The notes beneath the pieces were generated by a model. It ran no database searches and was not told the origin of the DNA. It saw only the letters and a list, made by a program, of their open reading frames with translations. This document shows positions 1 to 9,735 of a stretch of DNA of 42,104 nucleotides, in pieces. Source of the DNA: Caryophanales bacterium UBA6768 (GTDB taxonomy: Bacteria > Bacillota > Bacilli > Bacillales_D > Amphibacillaceae). The number at the start of each line of letters is the position of its first letter. Position 1 is the first letter of the stretch. The DNA lies in the NCBI GenBank assembly GCA_002453315.1, contig DKGO01000059.1, positions 1 through 42,104 of the forward strand, in the 5' to 3' direction. The position numbers and the translations under genes were made by a program.

Positions 1-98
1 ATAATGAGTGGGGATATTCAGCTCGGGTTGTTGACCTGATAAAATTTGTTGGTTACAAACTTAATCAATCAACAAAAAAGGAAGAAGTAACTGTTTGA
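1..98 (+). CDS. gapB: Glyceraldehyde-3-phosphate dehydrogenase, C-terminal end (partial)
   Basis: Only the last 31 codons are inside the window (frame 3-98, stop TGA 96-98). The visible peptide starts NEWGYSARVVDLIKFV, which is the conserved C-terminal motif of NAD(P)-dependent GAPDH, where the family reads Asn-Glu-x-Gly-Tyr-Ser-x-Arg-Val-Val-Asp-Leu. The rest lies upstream of position 1. In Bacillus the gluconeogenic paralogue gapB lies close to nrdR and dnaB, so gapB is preferred over gapA from context, but the fragment alone cannot separate them. A short lysine/glutamate-rich tail follows the conserved motif. Confidence 0.8.
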   Translation, partial: NEWGYSARVVDLIKFVGYKLNQSTKKEEVTV

Positions 99-149
99 TA
101 GTTAAAAATCTCACGACAACAGTACAAGTATTAACAGTGTTTTAAATAA

Positions 150-206
150 AAATACAGTGTGTTGCTAAATCCTCTTAGGAAAAGTGACTGCTGTATTTAT
201 TTTTAT
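150..206 (+). terminator. Probable intrinsic terminator after gapB
   Basis: The arms AAATACAG (150-157) and CTGTATTT (about 191-198) are exact inverted repeats, an inner TCCT/AGGA pairing closes the loop, and a T-rich stretch follows. It lies between the gapB stop and the nrdR promoter. Confidence 0.55.
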
Positions 207-244
207 TTACTATTTTTTAGCTAAATTTAAATTGAATTAACTAT

Positions 245-274
245 TTGTCAGTTTTGTTATGTAAATGTTATAAA
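245..274 (+). promoter_or_regulatory. Sigma-A-type promoter for nrdR-dnaB-dnaI
   Basis: TTGTCA (245-250) and TATAAA (269-274) are 18 bp apart with a TG extension before the -10 box. The 14-bp perfect palindrome ATGTTATAAAACAT overlaps the -10 box and could be an operator, although no regulator is identifiable from it. Confidence 0.55.
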
Positions 275-353
275 ACATGATAAAATAATAGGAAATGAAC
301 TTCCATGTTGTGCTTTGTTCTAATGTTAAATAAAGTAAATGGAGTTGACAAAA

Positions 354-818
354 TTGAACTGTGCTAAATGTAATCATAAAAATTCACGCGTACTAGATTC
401 AAGACCATTTGAAAATGGCAATACAATTAGACGGAGAAGAGAATGTGAAAGATGTCATTTTCGTTTTACAACATTTGAACGTAAAGAAGAAACACCATTA
501 ATTATTGTTAAAAAAGATGGGACAAGACAGGAATTCAGTCGTGAAAAGTTAATACGTGGGCTAATGAGGGCCTGTGAAAAACGTCCAGTTGATATAGAAC
601 AGATTGATCAAATTGCTATTGAAGTGGAGCAAGAAATCCGTAGTTCGGAAAAGCCTGAAATAGAAAGCCGAGAAATTGGTGAGATGGTATTAGAACGGCT
701 ATCACAAATAGATGATCTTGCTTACGTTAGATTTGCTTCTGTCTATCGTCAATTTGATGACATTACCTACTTCTTGGATGAATTAAAAGAAATACTACAA
801 AGTAAGAAGAGTGAATAA
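354..818 (+). CDS. nrdR: Transcriptional repressor NrdR
   Basis: NrdR senses ATP/dATP and represses ribonucleotide reductase genes. The N-terminal zinc ribbon has two CxxC pairs (C3/C6 and C31/C34 from the start chosen here), followed by the arginine-rich RRRRECERC stretch and an ATP-cone domain over about residues 49-139. I chose TTG at 354 rather than the upstream ATG at 339: GGAG at 341-344 is correctly spaced for 354 and overlaps the ATG, and the resulting N-terminus MNCAKC matches the family form Met-x-Cys-Pro-x-Cys. Length is then 154 residues, normal for NrdR. It is followed closely by dnaB, as in Bacillus. Confidence 0.93.
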   Translation: MNCAKCNHKNSRVLDSRPFENGNTIRRRRECERCHFRFTTFERKEETPLIIVKKDGTRQEFSREKLIRGLMRACEKRPVDIEQIDQIAIEVEQEIRSSEKPEIESREIGEMVLERLSQIDDLAYVRFASVYRQFDDITYFLDELKEILQSKKSE

Positions 819-846
819 ATAAATTTAACCGACAGGGGTGGATATT

Positions 847-2181
847 ATGTTAGATAAAGGGACACTTTTGCCTATTGATGGTTATGAGGTAAAGCTCCCG
901 CAAGGATTATCAATCTATTATACAAATTCATTAGTTCATTTATATCAACCTTTAGTCGGCATTGATGCGATTAGTTTATATTTTACATTAACTCACGATA
1001 TTCAACTACAAAAAATGATACAGCTCCAAACTCACCATTCATTAATGAATCAATTAAACATGTCTTTAGATGACATTTATGAGGCGAGGAGAAAATTAGA
1101 AGCTATTGGATTAATGAAAACCTTTCAACATGCGACAGATGAAAAAACATATTATACATATGAATTAATTTCACCTTTTACACCGGAGAAATTTTTCCAT
1201 GATATGATGTTAAGTGAATTGTTGTTTCGTCACGTAGGAAAAACGAAATTTGATCATTTAAAAACCTTTTATATAGCAGAGCAACAAAAGCGGGATGGAA
1301 TAGAGATGACAGCTTCATTTAGTGATGTCTTTCAAACATTTCAGCCGAGTGAAATTCCTGCTGTACATATAGACAAGTCATATAACACTAATAATTCAAA
1401 TACTAGTGTTGAACTAGTCGATTTTAGATTTATTAAGCAATCTTTTGAACGGCAAAATATTAACCCAAACAGAGTGTTAACAAATGAAAATAAAATGATT
1501 ATAACACAGTTAATGATGTTGTATGGATTGGAAACGTATGAACTGGAAAAAGTGCTTCAGTGGGCTTTAACGGATGAAAACAAATTAGATATTGAACAGT
1601 TTAAGGCTGGATGTCACGACCTGTTTCAAGGAAAATACAATGTAGCTAATGTGAGTCTCCATAAAAAACAACGGGTGGAAAAAGGAGCAACTAAAAAGCC
1701 TTTAACAAAAGAAGAACAAATGATTGAGAGATTAGAATCAATTACACCAAAACAGTTACTTGAGGATCTATCATCGGGGAATAATGCCACAGAGCAAGAT
1801 ATGAAAATAGTTAGTGAAGTAATGACAGAACAAGGGTTACCTATTCCGGTTATGAATGTTCTTATTCATTATGTATTATTACAATCAAATATGAAACTAT
1901 CAAAGCCATACATGAGTAAAATTGCTGGACATTGGTCTAGGGCAAAACTAACAACAGCCAAAGAGGCGATGGATTTCGCCAGAAACACAATAAATATTCA
2001 ACAAACGAAACAGAAAAAGTCAGCAAGTAGGTTTACAAAAAAGAAGGAAATCATCCCTGATTGGTTTAAAGAACATAAGTCGGGCAAAAGTCAGCAACAG
2101 GTATATAAGGAGTTAACAGAGGCTGAAAGAAAAGAAAAAGCAGAAATGTTAGCTATGTTACAAAAGCATGCTGATAAATAA
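847..2181 (+). CDS. dnaB: Replication initiation and membrane attachment protein DnaB (Firmicutes type)
   Basis: This is the Bacillus DnaB helicase-loading factor, not the replicative helicase; it works with DnaD and DnaI to load helicase at oriC and at restart sites. The roughly 444-residue product has the family layout: an N-terminal winged-helix region (about 1-115), a second winged-helix/linker region, and a C-terminal DnaD-like helical domain (about 290-400) followed by a lysine-rich tail. The ATG at 847 is preferred to the GTG at 838 because the AGGGGTGG ribosome binding site (834-841) would overlap the GTG. It is 28 bp downstream of nrdR and 50 bp upstream of dnaI, so it is co-transcribed with both. 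Confidence 0.92.
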   Translation: MLDKGTLLPIDGYEVKLPQGLSIYYTNSLVHLYQPLVGIDAISLYFTLTHDIQLQKMIQLQTHHSLMNQLNMSLDDIYEARRKLEAIGLMKTFQHATDEKTYYTYELISPFTPEKFFHDMMLSELLFRHVGKTKFDHLKTFYIAEQQKRDGIEMTASFSDVFQTFQPSEIPAVHIDKSYNTNNSNTSVELVDFRFIKQSFERQNINPNRVLTNENKMIITQLMMLYGLETYELEKVLQWALTDENKLDIEQFKAGCHDLFQGKYNVANVSLHKKQRVEKGATKKPLTKEEQMIERLESITPKQLLEDLSSGNNATEQDMKIVSEVMTEQGLPIPVMNVLIHYVLLQSNMKLSKPYMSKIAGHWSRAKLTTAKEAMDFARNTINIQQTKQKKSASRFTKKKEIIPDWFKEHKSGKSQQQVYKELTEAERKEKAEMLAMLQKHADK

Positions 2182-2231
2182 AAAAACCACTAAAAATTTT
2201 TAACTGAAATTGAAATATGTAAAGAGGATGA

Positions 2232-3167
2232 ATGTCAGTGAAATCAATTCAATCGACATTAAAAAAATGGTTAGATGAAAATAAAGGTTTTCAACAACGT
2301 TATGAATCTATGAAAACTGAAATTCTAAAAGATAAGGCTGTTGAACAATTTTTATTAGATCATCCCGACATAACAGAAATAGCAATCGAAAAGCGATTGA
2401 ATAAATTATATGAATATGTTTCACAGTCTAAACAATGTGATCGATGTGATTGTTTATCTAATTGTAATAACATTGTGAAAGGTTATTCACCGATTTTGCA
2501 ATGGATTGATGGTGAAATCCATATTGCTTATGAAAAGTGTCATCAATTAATTGAAAATGAAAAAAACTTGTCAACACAAAACTTAGTAAAAAGCTTGTAC
2601 ATGCCAAAGGAAATTTTACAAGCAACTATCTCTGATTTACACTACGATGGCCATCGGAAACGTGCTTTTTTTGAAACGAATAAATTTTTAGATGATGCTC
2701 AGCAGTCGTTACCACAAAAGGGGATTTACTTTTCCGGACCATTTGGGGTAGGTAAAACTTATTTTCTCGGGGCAATTGCTAATCGGTTGCAACAGCTTGG
2801 GTTTTCTTCTACCCTGATTTACATGCCTGAATTTGTCCAGCAAATGAGAGAAGCAATTAAATATAATACGGTCCAAGAAAAATTAGATGAATTTAAATAT
2901 GCAGATGTAATTATGTTCGATGATATTGGAGCTGAAACGATGTCTGCCTGGTTCCGTGATGAAATTTTAGGATCCATTTTACAATATCGAATGATGGAAC
3001 AACTACCAGTATTTTTTACATCAAATTATACGATGGATCAACTTGAGAAAATATTGGCAACGAGTACGAAAGGTGACATTGAAGAAGTAAAAGCAGGGAG
3101 GATTATGGAAAGAATCAAGCAAGTAAGTAAGGAAGTAGGTTTATCAGGTCACAATCGTAGAGAATAA
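2232..3167 (+). CDS. dnaI: Primosomal helicase loader DnaI
   Basis: DnaI is an AAA+ ATPase that assembles the replicative helicase ring around DNA. The N-terminal half carries a cysteine cluster (C69, C72, C74, C78, C103), matching the zinc-binding regulatory domain of the family. The C-terminal half has Walker A GPFGVGKT (169-176) and Walker B ending in DD (230-231). At 311 residues it has the normal length. AGAGG at 2223-2227 is only 4 nt from the ATG, so an in-frame GTG at 2238 with wider spacing is a possible alternative start. Its position directly after dnaB is typical of Bacillaceae. Confidence 0.95.
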   Translation: MSVKSIQSTLKKWLDENKGFQQRYESMKTEILKDKAVEQFLLDHPDITEIAIEKRLNKLYEYVSQSKQCDRCDCLSNCNNIVKGYSPILQWIDGEIHIAYEKCHQLIENEKNLSTQNLVKSLYMPKEILQATISDLHYDGHRKRAFFETNKFLDDAQQSLPQKGIYFSGPFGVGKTYFLGAIANRLQQLGFSSTLIYMPEFVQQMREAIKYNTVQEKLDEFKYADVIMFDDIGAETMSAWFRDEILGSILQYRMMEQLPVFFTSNYTMDQLEKILATSTKGDIEEVKAGRIMERIKQVSKEVGLSGHNRRE

Positions 3168-3313
3168 TGAAGTAGCAAATTTTTCTGATAACTGAGCCTT
3201 ATGAATAAATTGATTTTCAATCATCCCATTGGATTAAAATTAAATCATCATTTATTTTTAGTAAGTCCCATATAATGTACAACATTGAATCGTTAGGGGG
3301 GCTTACTTTTAAT

Positions 3314-4144
3314 ATGATGACATTTAATAAAATGGAAGAGGCTGCATATTTTTGTAAACATCTTAACAAAAAAAATAATTATCGCGAAAACATTTACACG
3401 CAACAAAAACGTCGGAAAATGATTGTACAATTACATGGGGATATTCCCGTTAATGAAATTGTCCTTTCATTACAAGCAGTATTTCATGAATTTCGCTTTT
3501 ATAAAACTATCCATCAAATGATTCAACAGCAATACCTATTTGAAAAATATGATGACATAAAGGAAATTATTCGCTATACGTCAGAAATAATCACTAATGA
3601 ACAACAGATGGGACAAATTTCAGGAGAAGATGAAAAGCTAGATGATATGATCTTTACGTTACTTAAACGAGGGATCAGTACACAAGAGAACTTCTCCTTT
3701 GATTCGGCTGTTTCTCATATTTTAGATGAGGTAGGTCCAATACTAATAGAGACAATTGGGTTAGCCATTGATGAATGGAAAAAAGATTTACATTATGATT
3801 ATTTTTTTCAATCACTAAGAAAATTCATTTCCTGGCAGCCTATTAAAATGAATGAATTACATATTATCCAAGAGAAGAATTTTATCTATTATCAAGAAGA
3901 CGGTAATCGATATGATTTGCAAAAATTAAGAGAAGTAATTAATCGTTCCCTGATTTATGTTGTTGGTTTAACAGACAATGAGTGGAATATTTCTCCGATT
4001 ATTGCTTTGGCTCCTAAAAATATTTATATTTATGGAGATGATGAAACCGATGCAAATGTCACAACAATTTTAAATTTATATGATAAACGGGCATATTTTT
4101 TACCAAAGCAATTGTTCCCATTTTATGCATTTAAAGAACAATAA
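3314..4144 (+). CDS. ytxC: Sporulation-associated YtxC-family protein
   Basis: A protein of about 277 residues without recognisable catalytic motifs, rich in charged and aromatic residues and mainly helical in character. Assignment to the YtxC family rests on its position between dnaI and thrS and on general resemblance (the motif MEEAAYF near the N-terminus and a soluble all-helical body). YtxC proteins are found in endospore formers; the biochemical function is unknown. The first in-frame ATG is at 3275, but it coincides with a TATAAT box (3271-3276), and the only good ribosome binding site, AGGGGGG at 3295-3301, lies inside that reading frame, so the ATG at 3314 (or 3317) is the better start. 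Confidence 0.75.
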   Translation: MMTFNKMEEAAYFCKHLNKKNNYRENIYTQQKRRKMIVQLHGDIPVNEIVLSLQAVFHEFRFYKTIHQMIQQQYLFEKYDDIKEIIRYTSEIITNEQQMGQISGEDEKLDDMIFTLLKRGISTQENFSFDSAVSHILDEVGPILIETIGLAIDEWKKDLHYDYFFQSLRKFISWQPIKMNELHIIQEKNFIYYQEDGNRYDLQKLREVINRSLIYVVGLTDNEWNISPIIALAPKNIYIYGDDETDANVTTILNLYDKRAYFLPKQLFPFYAFKEQ

Positions 4145-4173
4145 TTGCAATCGGTAATTATTTTTGTTATAAT
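4145..4173 (+). promoter_or_regulatory. Sigma-A promoter of thrS
   Basis: TTGCAA (4145-4150) is separated by 17 bp from a perfect TATAAT (4168-4173). It begins at the last base of the ytxC stop region and drives the T-box leader. Confidence 0.75.
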
Positions 4174-4194
4174 TTTTTTAATTTAATAAGTAAA

Positions 4195-4452
4195 TATTTT
4201 AGCATAGAAAAGAACATGATTATTTGAATGCAAATAGAAAGAAAAAGAAGTCTTTGGCTGTGAGCTTCTGCTATATGTGCAAATAATTACCATCTTGGAG
4301 CTTTACAACGGAATTTTTCAGTATGTTGTAACGTGTGCTCGCGTTAAGGGTGAATGAAGAATTCATCATTTTTGTTATGTTTGAATAAAAATGAGGGTGG
4401 AACCACGTATATTTCACGTCCCTTGATAGTAGGGGGAGACGTGTTTTTTTAT
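4195..4452 (+). promoter_or_regulatory. T-box riboswitch, threonine-specific, with terminator
   Basis: The T-box core AGGGTGGAACCACG is at 4394-4407. Upstream, the Stem I arms ATTATTTG and CAAATAAT pair, and ACC (4289-4291), a threonine codon, sits just 3' of the upper helix, followed by an A and then TCTT, which can pair with AAGA in the 5' arm. This is the expected position of the specifier codon. The terminator stem CACGTC (4415-4420) with GACGTG (4438-4443) is followed by a T run. Uncharged tRNA-Thr should favour the antiterminator and thrS expression. This leader fills the 343 bp between ytxC and thrS. Confidence 0.9.
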
Positions 4453-4487
4453 TTTTAATATGTAAAATTTAAGGAGTGAATGAATAA

Positions 4488-6425
4488 ATGATTACAATGA
4501 TATTTCCAGATGGCAATTCAAAAGAATTTCCGGTAAATACGACAGGAGAGGAAATTGCCCAATCTATTTCACCAGGTCTAAGAAAACAGGCTTTAGCAAT
4601 TAAATTAGATGGAGAATTCCTTGACCTAACACGACCGCTAGAAATGGGCGGAAAAATTGAGATTATAACGAATAAAATGCCAGAAGGTATTGACATTATG
4701 CGTCATTCAACAGCTCATTTATTAGCCCAGGCTGTGAAACGTTTGTATGGTGATGTGAAATTTGGGGTTGGTCCTGTCATTGATGAAGGATTTTATTATG
4801 ATATGGATTTGGAACATTCAATCACACCAGAGGATTTACCGAAAATTGAAAAGGAAATGCAACGAATTATTGATGAAAATTTGTCTATTGAACGGGTGGA
4901 AGTGTCACGAGATGAGGCTATTGACATGTTTCGTGAGATTGGTGATGAGCTAAAAATTGAGCTGATCACCGATATTCCCCAAGATGAGAACATTACGATT
5001 TACAAACAAGGGGAATTTTTTGACTTATGTCGTGGTGTTCATGTGCCTTCAACGAGTAAAATTAAAGCATTTAAACTTTTAAGTATTTCAGGGGCATATT
5101 GGCGTGGTGATAGTAACAATAAGATGCTACAAAGGATTTATGGTACCGCTTTTGAAAAACAGTTTGAAGTGGAAGATTATGTCAAGTTGTTACAAGAAAG
5201 AAAAGAACGGGATCATCGTAAATTAGGTAAAGAATTAGAATTATTTACAGTATCCCAAAAAGTAGGACAAGGATTGCCACTATGGTTACCAAAGGGAGCA
5301 ACGATTCGTCGTATTATTGAAAGATACATCGTCGATTTGGAGGAGAAGTTAGGTTATGATCATGTATACACACCCGTATTAGGAAGCGCAGAATTATACA
5401 AAACAAGTGGCCATTATGATCATTATCAAGAAGATATGTTTCCGGTGATGGATCTCGATAATGAAGAATTATTTTTACGTCCAATGAATTGTCCCCATCA
5501 TATGATGGTATTTAAAAATAATTTGTACAGTTATCGTAATTTACCAGTTCGAATTGCTGAATTAGGGATGATGCATCGATATGAAATGTCCGGGGCTTTA
5601 GCCGGACTACAACGTGTTCGTGGGATGACATTAAATGATGCCCATATTTTTGCCCGTCCTGATCAAATGAAAGATGAGTTTGTTAGAGCAGTGGAGCTCA
5701 TTATTGAGGTATATAAAGATTTTGATATTACGGATTACTATTTCCGTTTATCTTATCGTGATCCAAAGGATACTGAAAAGTATATTGATAATGATGAAAT
5801 GTGGGAAACAGCACAAAAGGTGTTAAAAGAAACAATGGATGAATTGGAGTTACCTTACGTTGAAGCAATTGGTGAGGCAGCATTTTATGGGCCTAAGTTA
5901 GATGTTCAGGTAAAAACTGCATTGGGCCATGATGAAACATTATCAACCGTACAGCTTGATTATCAAGTGGCAGACAGATTTGACCTAACATATATTGGGG
6001 AAGATGGAAAACAACATCGACCGATGGTTATTCACCGTAGTATTGTGTCAACAATGGAACGATTTGTTGCCTATCTAATTGAAGAATATAAAGGGGCATT
6101 TCCGGTATGGTTAGCACCGGTACAGGTTCAAGTTATACCTGTTTCACCAAATGCGCATTCAGAGTATGCGAATAAAGTAGTAGACCAACTCAAGTTTGCA
6201 GGGATTCGGGTAGAAGCCGATGTTCGGGATGAGAAGATCGGTTATAAAATTAGGGAAGCACAAACTCAAAAAATTCCTTTTGCTTTAGTGCTTGGTGATA
6301 ATGAAATGGAATCAAACGGTGTTAATGTACGTCGTTATGGCGATAAAGACACTGTATCAATGAGTGTAGAGGAGTTTTTACAAATGATTGAACGGGAAAT
6401 AATCGAAAAAAAGAGCGTGAAATAA
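4488..6425 (+). CDS. thrS: Threonine--tRNA ligase
   Basis: ThrRS charges tRNA-Thr and edits mischarged serine. The 645 residues carry the full bacterial architecture: TGS domain (1-61), editing domain with the HSTAH motif near residue 73 and the DLCRGVH motif near 180, a class II catalytic core with the zinc ligands in RPMNCPHH (about 330-337), and a C-terminal anticodon-binding domain after about residue 540. AAGGAG at 4471-4476 precedes the ATG. It is preceded by its own promoter and threonine T-box and is not part of the ytxC transcript by design. Confidence 0.98.
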   Translation: MITMIFPDGNSKEFPVNTTGEEIAQSISPGLRKQALAIKLDGEFLDLTRPLEMGGKIEIITNKMPEGIDIMRHSTAHLLAQAVKRLYGDVKFGVGPVIDEGFYYDMDLEHSITPEDLPKIEKEMQRIIDENLSIERVEVSRDEAIDMFREIGDELKIELITDIPQDENITIYKQGEFFDLCRGVHVPSTSKIKAFKLLSISGAYWRGDSNNKMLQRIYGTAFEKQFEVEDYVKLLQERKERDHRKLGKELELFTVSQKVGQGLPLWLPKGATIRRIIERYIVDLEEKLGYDHVYTPVLGSAELYKTSGHYDHYQEDMFPVMDLDNEELFLRPMNCPHHMMVFKNNLYSYRNLPVRIAELGMMHRYEMSGALAGLQRVRGMTLNDAHIFARPDQMKDEFVRAVELIIEVYKDFDITDYYFRLSYRDPKDTEKYIDNDEMWETAQKVLKETMDELELPYVEAIGEAAFYGPKLDVQVKTALGHDETLSTVQLDYQVADRFDLTYIGEDGKQHRPMVIHRSIVSTMERFVAYLIEEYKGAFPVWLAPVQVQVIPVSPNAHSEYANKVVDQLKFAGIRVEADVRDEKIGYKIREAQTQKIPFALVLGDNEMESNGVNVRRYGDKDTVSMSVEEFLQMIEREIIEKKSVK

Positions 6426-6432
6426 CTTTTGA

Positions 6433-6461
6433 TTGACTATCATACAGCTTTCTGTTATTCT
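6433..6461 (+). promoter_or_regulatory. Promoter of infC-rpmI-rplT
   Basis: TTGACT (6433-6438), a 17-bp spacer and TATTCT (6456-6461), located just after the thrS stop. Confidence 0.65.
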
Positions 6462-6467
6462 ATATTG

Positions 6468-6618
6468 GTGAGTGAATTAAATCACATATGATCTAATTGA
6501 CAAGTAGGAGCACCCGCTTCTCACCTGACCGACACTTTCGAGTTGTTGGCTGGTTTCAATCAATCTTACAAAAGTGAGAGTAAATGTGGGTGTATACGTA
6601 TGCCCGCATTTTTATTTT
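6468..6618 (+). promoter_or_regulatory. L20 ribosomal-protein leader with terminator
   Basis: The 5' leader of the infC operon holds the block with CACCTGACCGACACTTTCG typical of the Bacillaceae L20 leader, ending in a strong hairpin AAATGTGGG (6582-6590) / CCCGCATTT (6603-6611) with a T run. In B. subtilis free L20 binds the leader, which mimics its 23S rRNA site, and promotes premature termination. The same control is inferred here. Confidence 0.82.
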
Positions 6619-6676
6619 TTTTAAAAAGCTCATCTTCTTGTCTTAACGGATCAAATATATTCGGAGGTGGCTAGAT

Positions 6677-7192
6677 ATTAGCAAAGAGATGAACGTGAAT
6701 GAAACGATTCGTGCAAGGGAAGTTCGACTTATCGATGCGAATGGGGATCAATTAGGAGTGAAACCCCGCGCAGAGGCACTAGAATTAGCTCAAAAGAGGA
6801 ATTTAGATCTCGTATTAGTAGCACCGGGGGCGAAACCACCAGTTTGTCGTATTATGGACTATGGTAAGTATCGCTACGAGCAACAAAAGAAAGAAAAGGA
6901 AGCACGGAAAAAACAACGTGTTATTAATGTAAAAGAGGTTCGTTTTTCTCCTAGTATTGGGGATCACGACTTTAACACAAAATTGCGTAATGCACGTAAA
7001 TTCCTAGAAAAAGGGGACAAAGTAAAGGCTTCTGTTCGTTTCAGGGGTCGAGCAATTACACATAAAGATCTTGGTCAAGAAGTATTACACCGACTTGCGG
7101 AAGAAGTAAACGATATTGCGTCCATTGAATCAAAGGCAAAAATGGAAGGGCGCCAAATGTTTATGATTCTTGCTCCATCGACTGAAAAGTAA
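6677..7192 (+). CDS. infC: Translation initiation factor IF-3, with ATT start codon
   Basis: IF-3 binds the 30S subunit and discriminates against non-canonical start codons. The product has the N-terminal domain (with [17 protein letters not shown]), a lysine-rich linker near residue 80-95 and the C-terminal domain. The only upstream ATG, at 6689, is badly placed. The GGAGG at 6663-6667 instead points to ATT at 6677, giving the N-terminus M-S-K-E-M-N, the same arrangement as B. subtilis infC, which starts with AUU. A non-canonical start lets IF-3 repress its own synthesis. Length from ATT is 171 residues. First gene of the infC-rpmI-rplT operon. Confidence 0.95.
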   Translation: MSKEMNVNETIRAREVRLIDANGDQLGVKPRAEALELAQKRNLDLVLVAPGAKPPVCRIMDYGKYRYEQQKKEKEARKKQRVINVKEVRFSPSIGDHDFNTKLRNARKFLEKGDKVKASVRFRGRAITHKDLGQEVLHRLAEEVNDIASIESKAKMEGRQMFMILAPSTEK

Positions 7193-7248
7193 AGTCAATG
7201 TATCTTGTATCATTGGAAATTTTGTAATGATGAAGGAGAGAATAAATA

Positions 7249-7443
7249 ATGCCAAAAATGAAAACACATAAGGGTACACAAAAACGATTCAAAAGAACGG
7301 CCTCAGGCAACTTGAAACGTTCACATGCTTATACAAGTCACTTATTTGCGAACAAATCGCAAAAACAAAAACGTAAACTACGTAAGCCTGGAATGGTTTC
7401 TAAAGGTGATTTAAAACGTATAGATTCTATGTTACCTAGATAG
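7249..7443 (+). CDS. rpmI: 50S ribosomal protein L35
   Basis: A 64-residue, strongly basic protein starting [20 protein letters not shown], the typical L35 N-terminus, and ending near the conserved [13 protein letters not shown] stretch. GGAG at 7233-7236 supplies the ribosome binding site. It sits 56 bp after infC and 55 bp before rplT, the invariant Bacillus order. Confidence 0.97.
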   Translation: MPKMKTHKGTQKRFKRTASGNLKRSHAYTSHLFANKSQKQKRKLRKPGMVSKGDLKRIDSMLPR

Positions 7444-7498
7444 GTATTATAACGAATTATAAAGAAATTTTAATTTAGTCATTGTAGGAGGGAATTTT

Positions 7499-7855
7499 AT
7501 GGCACGTGTAAAAGGTGGATCAGTCACACGCCAACGTCGTAAACGTACTTTAAAATTAGCAAAAGGATATTATGGTGCAAAACATGCACTGTTTAAATCT
7601 GCAAAACAACAAGTAATGAGATCGGGTCAGTTTGCTTATCGTGACCGCCGTCAAAGAAAACGTGAATTCCGTAAATTATGGATTGCACGAATTAATGCAG
7701 CAGCCCGTTTAAATGATATTTCATACAGTCAGCTAATGCATGGTTTGAAAACTGCTGGCATTGATATTAACCGTAAAATGTTATCTGATTTAGCTGTTCA
7801 TGACGAAAAAGCTTTTGCTGAATTAGTTAACAAAGCGAAAACAGCATTAAACTAA
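7499..7855 (+). CDS. rplT: 50S ribosomal protein L20
   Basis: 118 residues, starting [20 protein letters not shown], an RNA-binding protein needed early in 50S assembly and the autogenous repressor acting on the leader upstream of infC. The basic extended N-terminal tail (1-60) and the globular C-terminal domain are both complete. AGGAGGG (7486-7492) precedes the ATG. It is the last gene of the operon, followed by a terminator. Confidence 0.98.
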   Translation: MARVKGGSVTRQRRKRTLKLAKGYYGAKHALFKSAKQQVMRSGQFAYRDRRQRKREFRKLWIARINAAARLNDISYSQLMHGLKTAGIDINRKMLSDLAVHDEKAFAELVNKAKTALN

Positions 7856-7862
7856 TTAAGAA

Positions 7863-7899
7863 ACTGGAAGATAATACCCCATTGTCTTCCGGTTTTTTT
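7863..7899 (+). terminator. Intrinsic terminator of the infC operon
   Basis: GGAAGA (7866-7871) pairs with TCTTCC (7885-7890), extended by flanking C-G and T-G pairs, and is followed by seven Ts. Confidence 0.85.
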
Positions 7900-8010
7900 A
7901 ATTTATAAGGGACTTTTTTATATTCATAAATTCCCTATAACTGGCAACATTTGTATATAAAATATATATTTTCTTAACTGCTATGTTATATTTCTAAAAA
8001 AGTTATTTAA

Positions 8011-8039
8011 TGTTTAAAAATGGCTAGAAATGCTACAAT
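8011..8039 (+). promoter_or_regulatory. Promoter for the dUTPase-aminopeptidase pair
   Basis: TGTTTA (8011-8016), a 17-bp spacer and TACAAT (8034-8039) with a TG extension at 8031-8032. Confidence 0.5.
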
Positions 8040-8065
8040 AATTAATGAAGGAGGGCGAGTAACCA

Positions 8066-8551
8066 TTGAATTGGGAAACACTTTTTTCGATGCAACATAA
8101 ATTAGATACATATATTGAACAGAATCACCAAGTAGAGGGAAAAGAGTTAATTGAGGAAAAAATTTTAGCGTTGTTGGTAGAATTGGGTGAATGTGCTAAC
8201 GAAACCCGATGTTTTAAATTTTGGAGTACAAAAGGAAAATCAGAACAGGCTATTATTTTAGAAGAGTTTGTCGATAATATTCATTTTTTACTATCGATTG
8301 GTCTTGAAAAAAACTATGCATTTAAAAAATTTGAATTTATAAAAACAAATCGAACGGAAACAGAACAATTTAATAACGTCTTTAGCCATTGTTTGTCATT
8401 TTATCATAAACAAACAGAGTCTAATTATATATTGTTATTTGAATCTTATTTGCAGCTTGGTGATTTACTAGGATTTTCAGAAGAAGACATACTTAATGCA
8501 TATGTCAAAAAGAACAAAGTGAATTTTGAAAGACAAGCCCAAGGATATTAA
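8066..8551 (+). CDS. dUTP diphosphatase, dimeric all-alpha (MazG-like) family
   Basis: A predicted dUTPase of the dimeric all-helical NTP pyrophosphatase superfamily, which hydrolyses dUTP to dUMP and diphosphate and keeps uracil out of DNA. Metal-binding signatures are visible: EEKILALLVELGECANE (about residues 30-46) followed by EEFVDNIHFLL (about 72-82), giving the ExxE...ExxD pattern of the fold. The 161-residue length fits. The start is TTG at 8066 behind AAGGAGGG. It is unrelated to trimeric dUTPases. It forms a two-gene unit with the aminopeptidase 16 bp downstream. Confidence 0.85.
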   Translation: MNWETLFSMQHKLDTYIEQNHQVEGKELIEEKILALLVELGECANETRCFKFWSTKGKSEQAIILEEFVDNIHFLLSIGLEKNYAFKKFEFIKTNRTETEQFNNVFSHCLSFYHKQTESNYILLFESYLQLGDLLGFSEEDILNAYVKKNKVNFERQAQGY

Positions 8552-8567
8552 TTAAAGGAGAATTTAC

Positions 8568-9653
8568 ATGTCTAAACTAGATAAAACATTAACCATGTTA
8601 AAGGATTTAACAGATGCCAATGGTATTTCGGGTCATGAAAAAGAGGCTCGAGATGTGATGGAAAAATATATTAAAGATGCTGCTGATGAAGTTTATACTG
8701 ATCATTTAGGTAGTTTGATTGCGAAAAAAAATGGCAATGTAAACGGTCCGAAAGTAATGGTTGCCGGGCATCTTGATGAAGTGGGTTTCATGGTAACCCG
8801 GATTGATGACAAGGGATTCCTTTATTTTCAAACAATAGGTGGCTGGTGGAGTCAGGTCATGTTGGCCCAACGTGTAACAATCATGACAACTAAAGGAAAT
8901 TTAACTGGTGTCATCGGTTCAAAACCACCACACATTCTAACAGCGGAGGCACGTAAAAAACCTGTTGAAATTAAAGATATGTTTATTGATATTGGTGCAT
9001 CTAGTAAAGCGGAGGCTGAGCAATTTGGTGTCCGTCCAGGTGATTCCGTTGTGCCATATTTTGAGTTTACACAAATGAACAATGAAAAGATGTTATTAGC
9101 AAAAGCATGGGATAACAGAATTGGTTGTGCCATTGCTATTGAAGTATTAAATCAATTACAAAATGTTGACCACCCAAATGTTGTCTATGGTGTAGGTACC
9201 ATTCAAGAGGAGGTAGGATTAAGAGGAGCAAAAACCTCTGCTCATTTAATAGAGCCTGACATTGCATTTGGTGTTGATGTTGGTATTGCTGGTGATACAC
9301 CAGGGATTACGGCTAAGGAAGCGGATAGTAAATTAGGTGAAGGTCCTCAACTCATTTTATATGATGCTTCCATGATTTCGCACAAGGGTGTTCGTGATTT
9401 AGTCGTTACCACGGCTGAAGAAAATGACATTCCATTTCAATATTCATCCATGGCTGGTGGAGGAACTGATTCAGGGGCCATTCATTTAACAGGAGACGGT
9501 GTTCCGGCACTTTCAATTACTGTCGCAACAAGGTATATTCATTCACATGCTGCCATGTTACATCGTGACGACTTTGAAAATGCTGTAAAACTAATCGTTG
9601 AGGTAATTAAAAAATTGGATGATGACATGGTGCAAAAAATAAGACGAGCATAA
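8568..9653 (+). CDS. ysdC: M42-family metallo-aminopeptidase (YsdC-like)
   Basis: A cytoplasmic, dinuclear-metal aminopeptidase/glutamyl-aminopeptidase/endoglucanase-like protein. Metal ligands and catalytic residues characteristic of M42 are present in order: AGHLDEVG (His and Asp, about 66-73), KAWDNRIGC (Asp), [11 protein letters not shown] (catalytic Glu and metal Glu), [12 protein letters not shown] (Asp) and YIHSHAAM (His, near 323). Length of 361 residues is normal. AAGGAG precedes the ATG. In B. subtilis ysdC also lies just downstream of the infC operon. The exact substrate cannot be told from sequence. Confidence 0.93.
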   Translation: MSKLDKTLTMLKDLTDANGISGHEKEARDVMEKYIKDAADEVYTDHLGSLIAKKNGNVNGPKVMVAGHLDEVGFMVTRIDDKGFLYFQTIGGWWSQVMLAQRVTIMTTKGNLTGVIGSKPPHILTAEARKKPVEIKDMFIDIGASSKAEAEQFGVRPGDSVVPYFEFTQMNNEKMLLAKAWDNRIGCAIAIEVLNQLQNVDHPNVVYGVGTIQEEVGLRGAKTSAHLIEPDIAFGVDVGIAGDTPGITAKEADSKLGEGPQLILYDASMISHKGVRDLVVTTAEENDIPFQYSSMAGGGTDSGAIHLTGDGVPALSITVATRYIHSHAAMLHRDDFENAVKLIVEVIKKLDDDMVQKIRRA

Positions 9654-9735
9654 TGGTGGTGTATGGATACTTTTTAAATTTTCGGAAAAATAGTGCTTGG
9701 GTTTCAGTTTCTTTTATATTTCCGCCGAAAAAGCC

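Noticed and set aside
4352..4369. TGAATGAAGAATTCATCA resembling a FadR site
   Set aside because: The right half does not fit the consensus and the sequence lies inside the threonine T-box leader, where it can form a stem.
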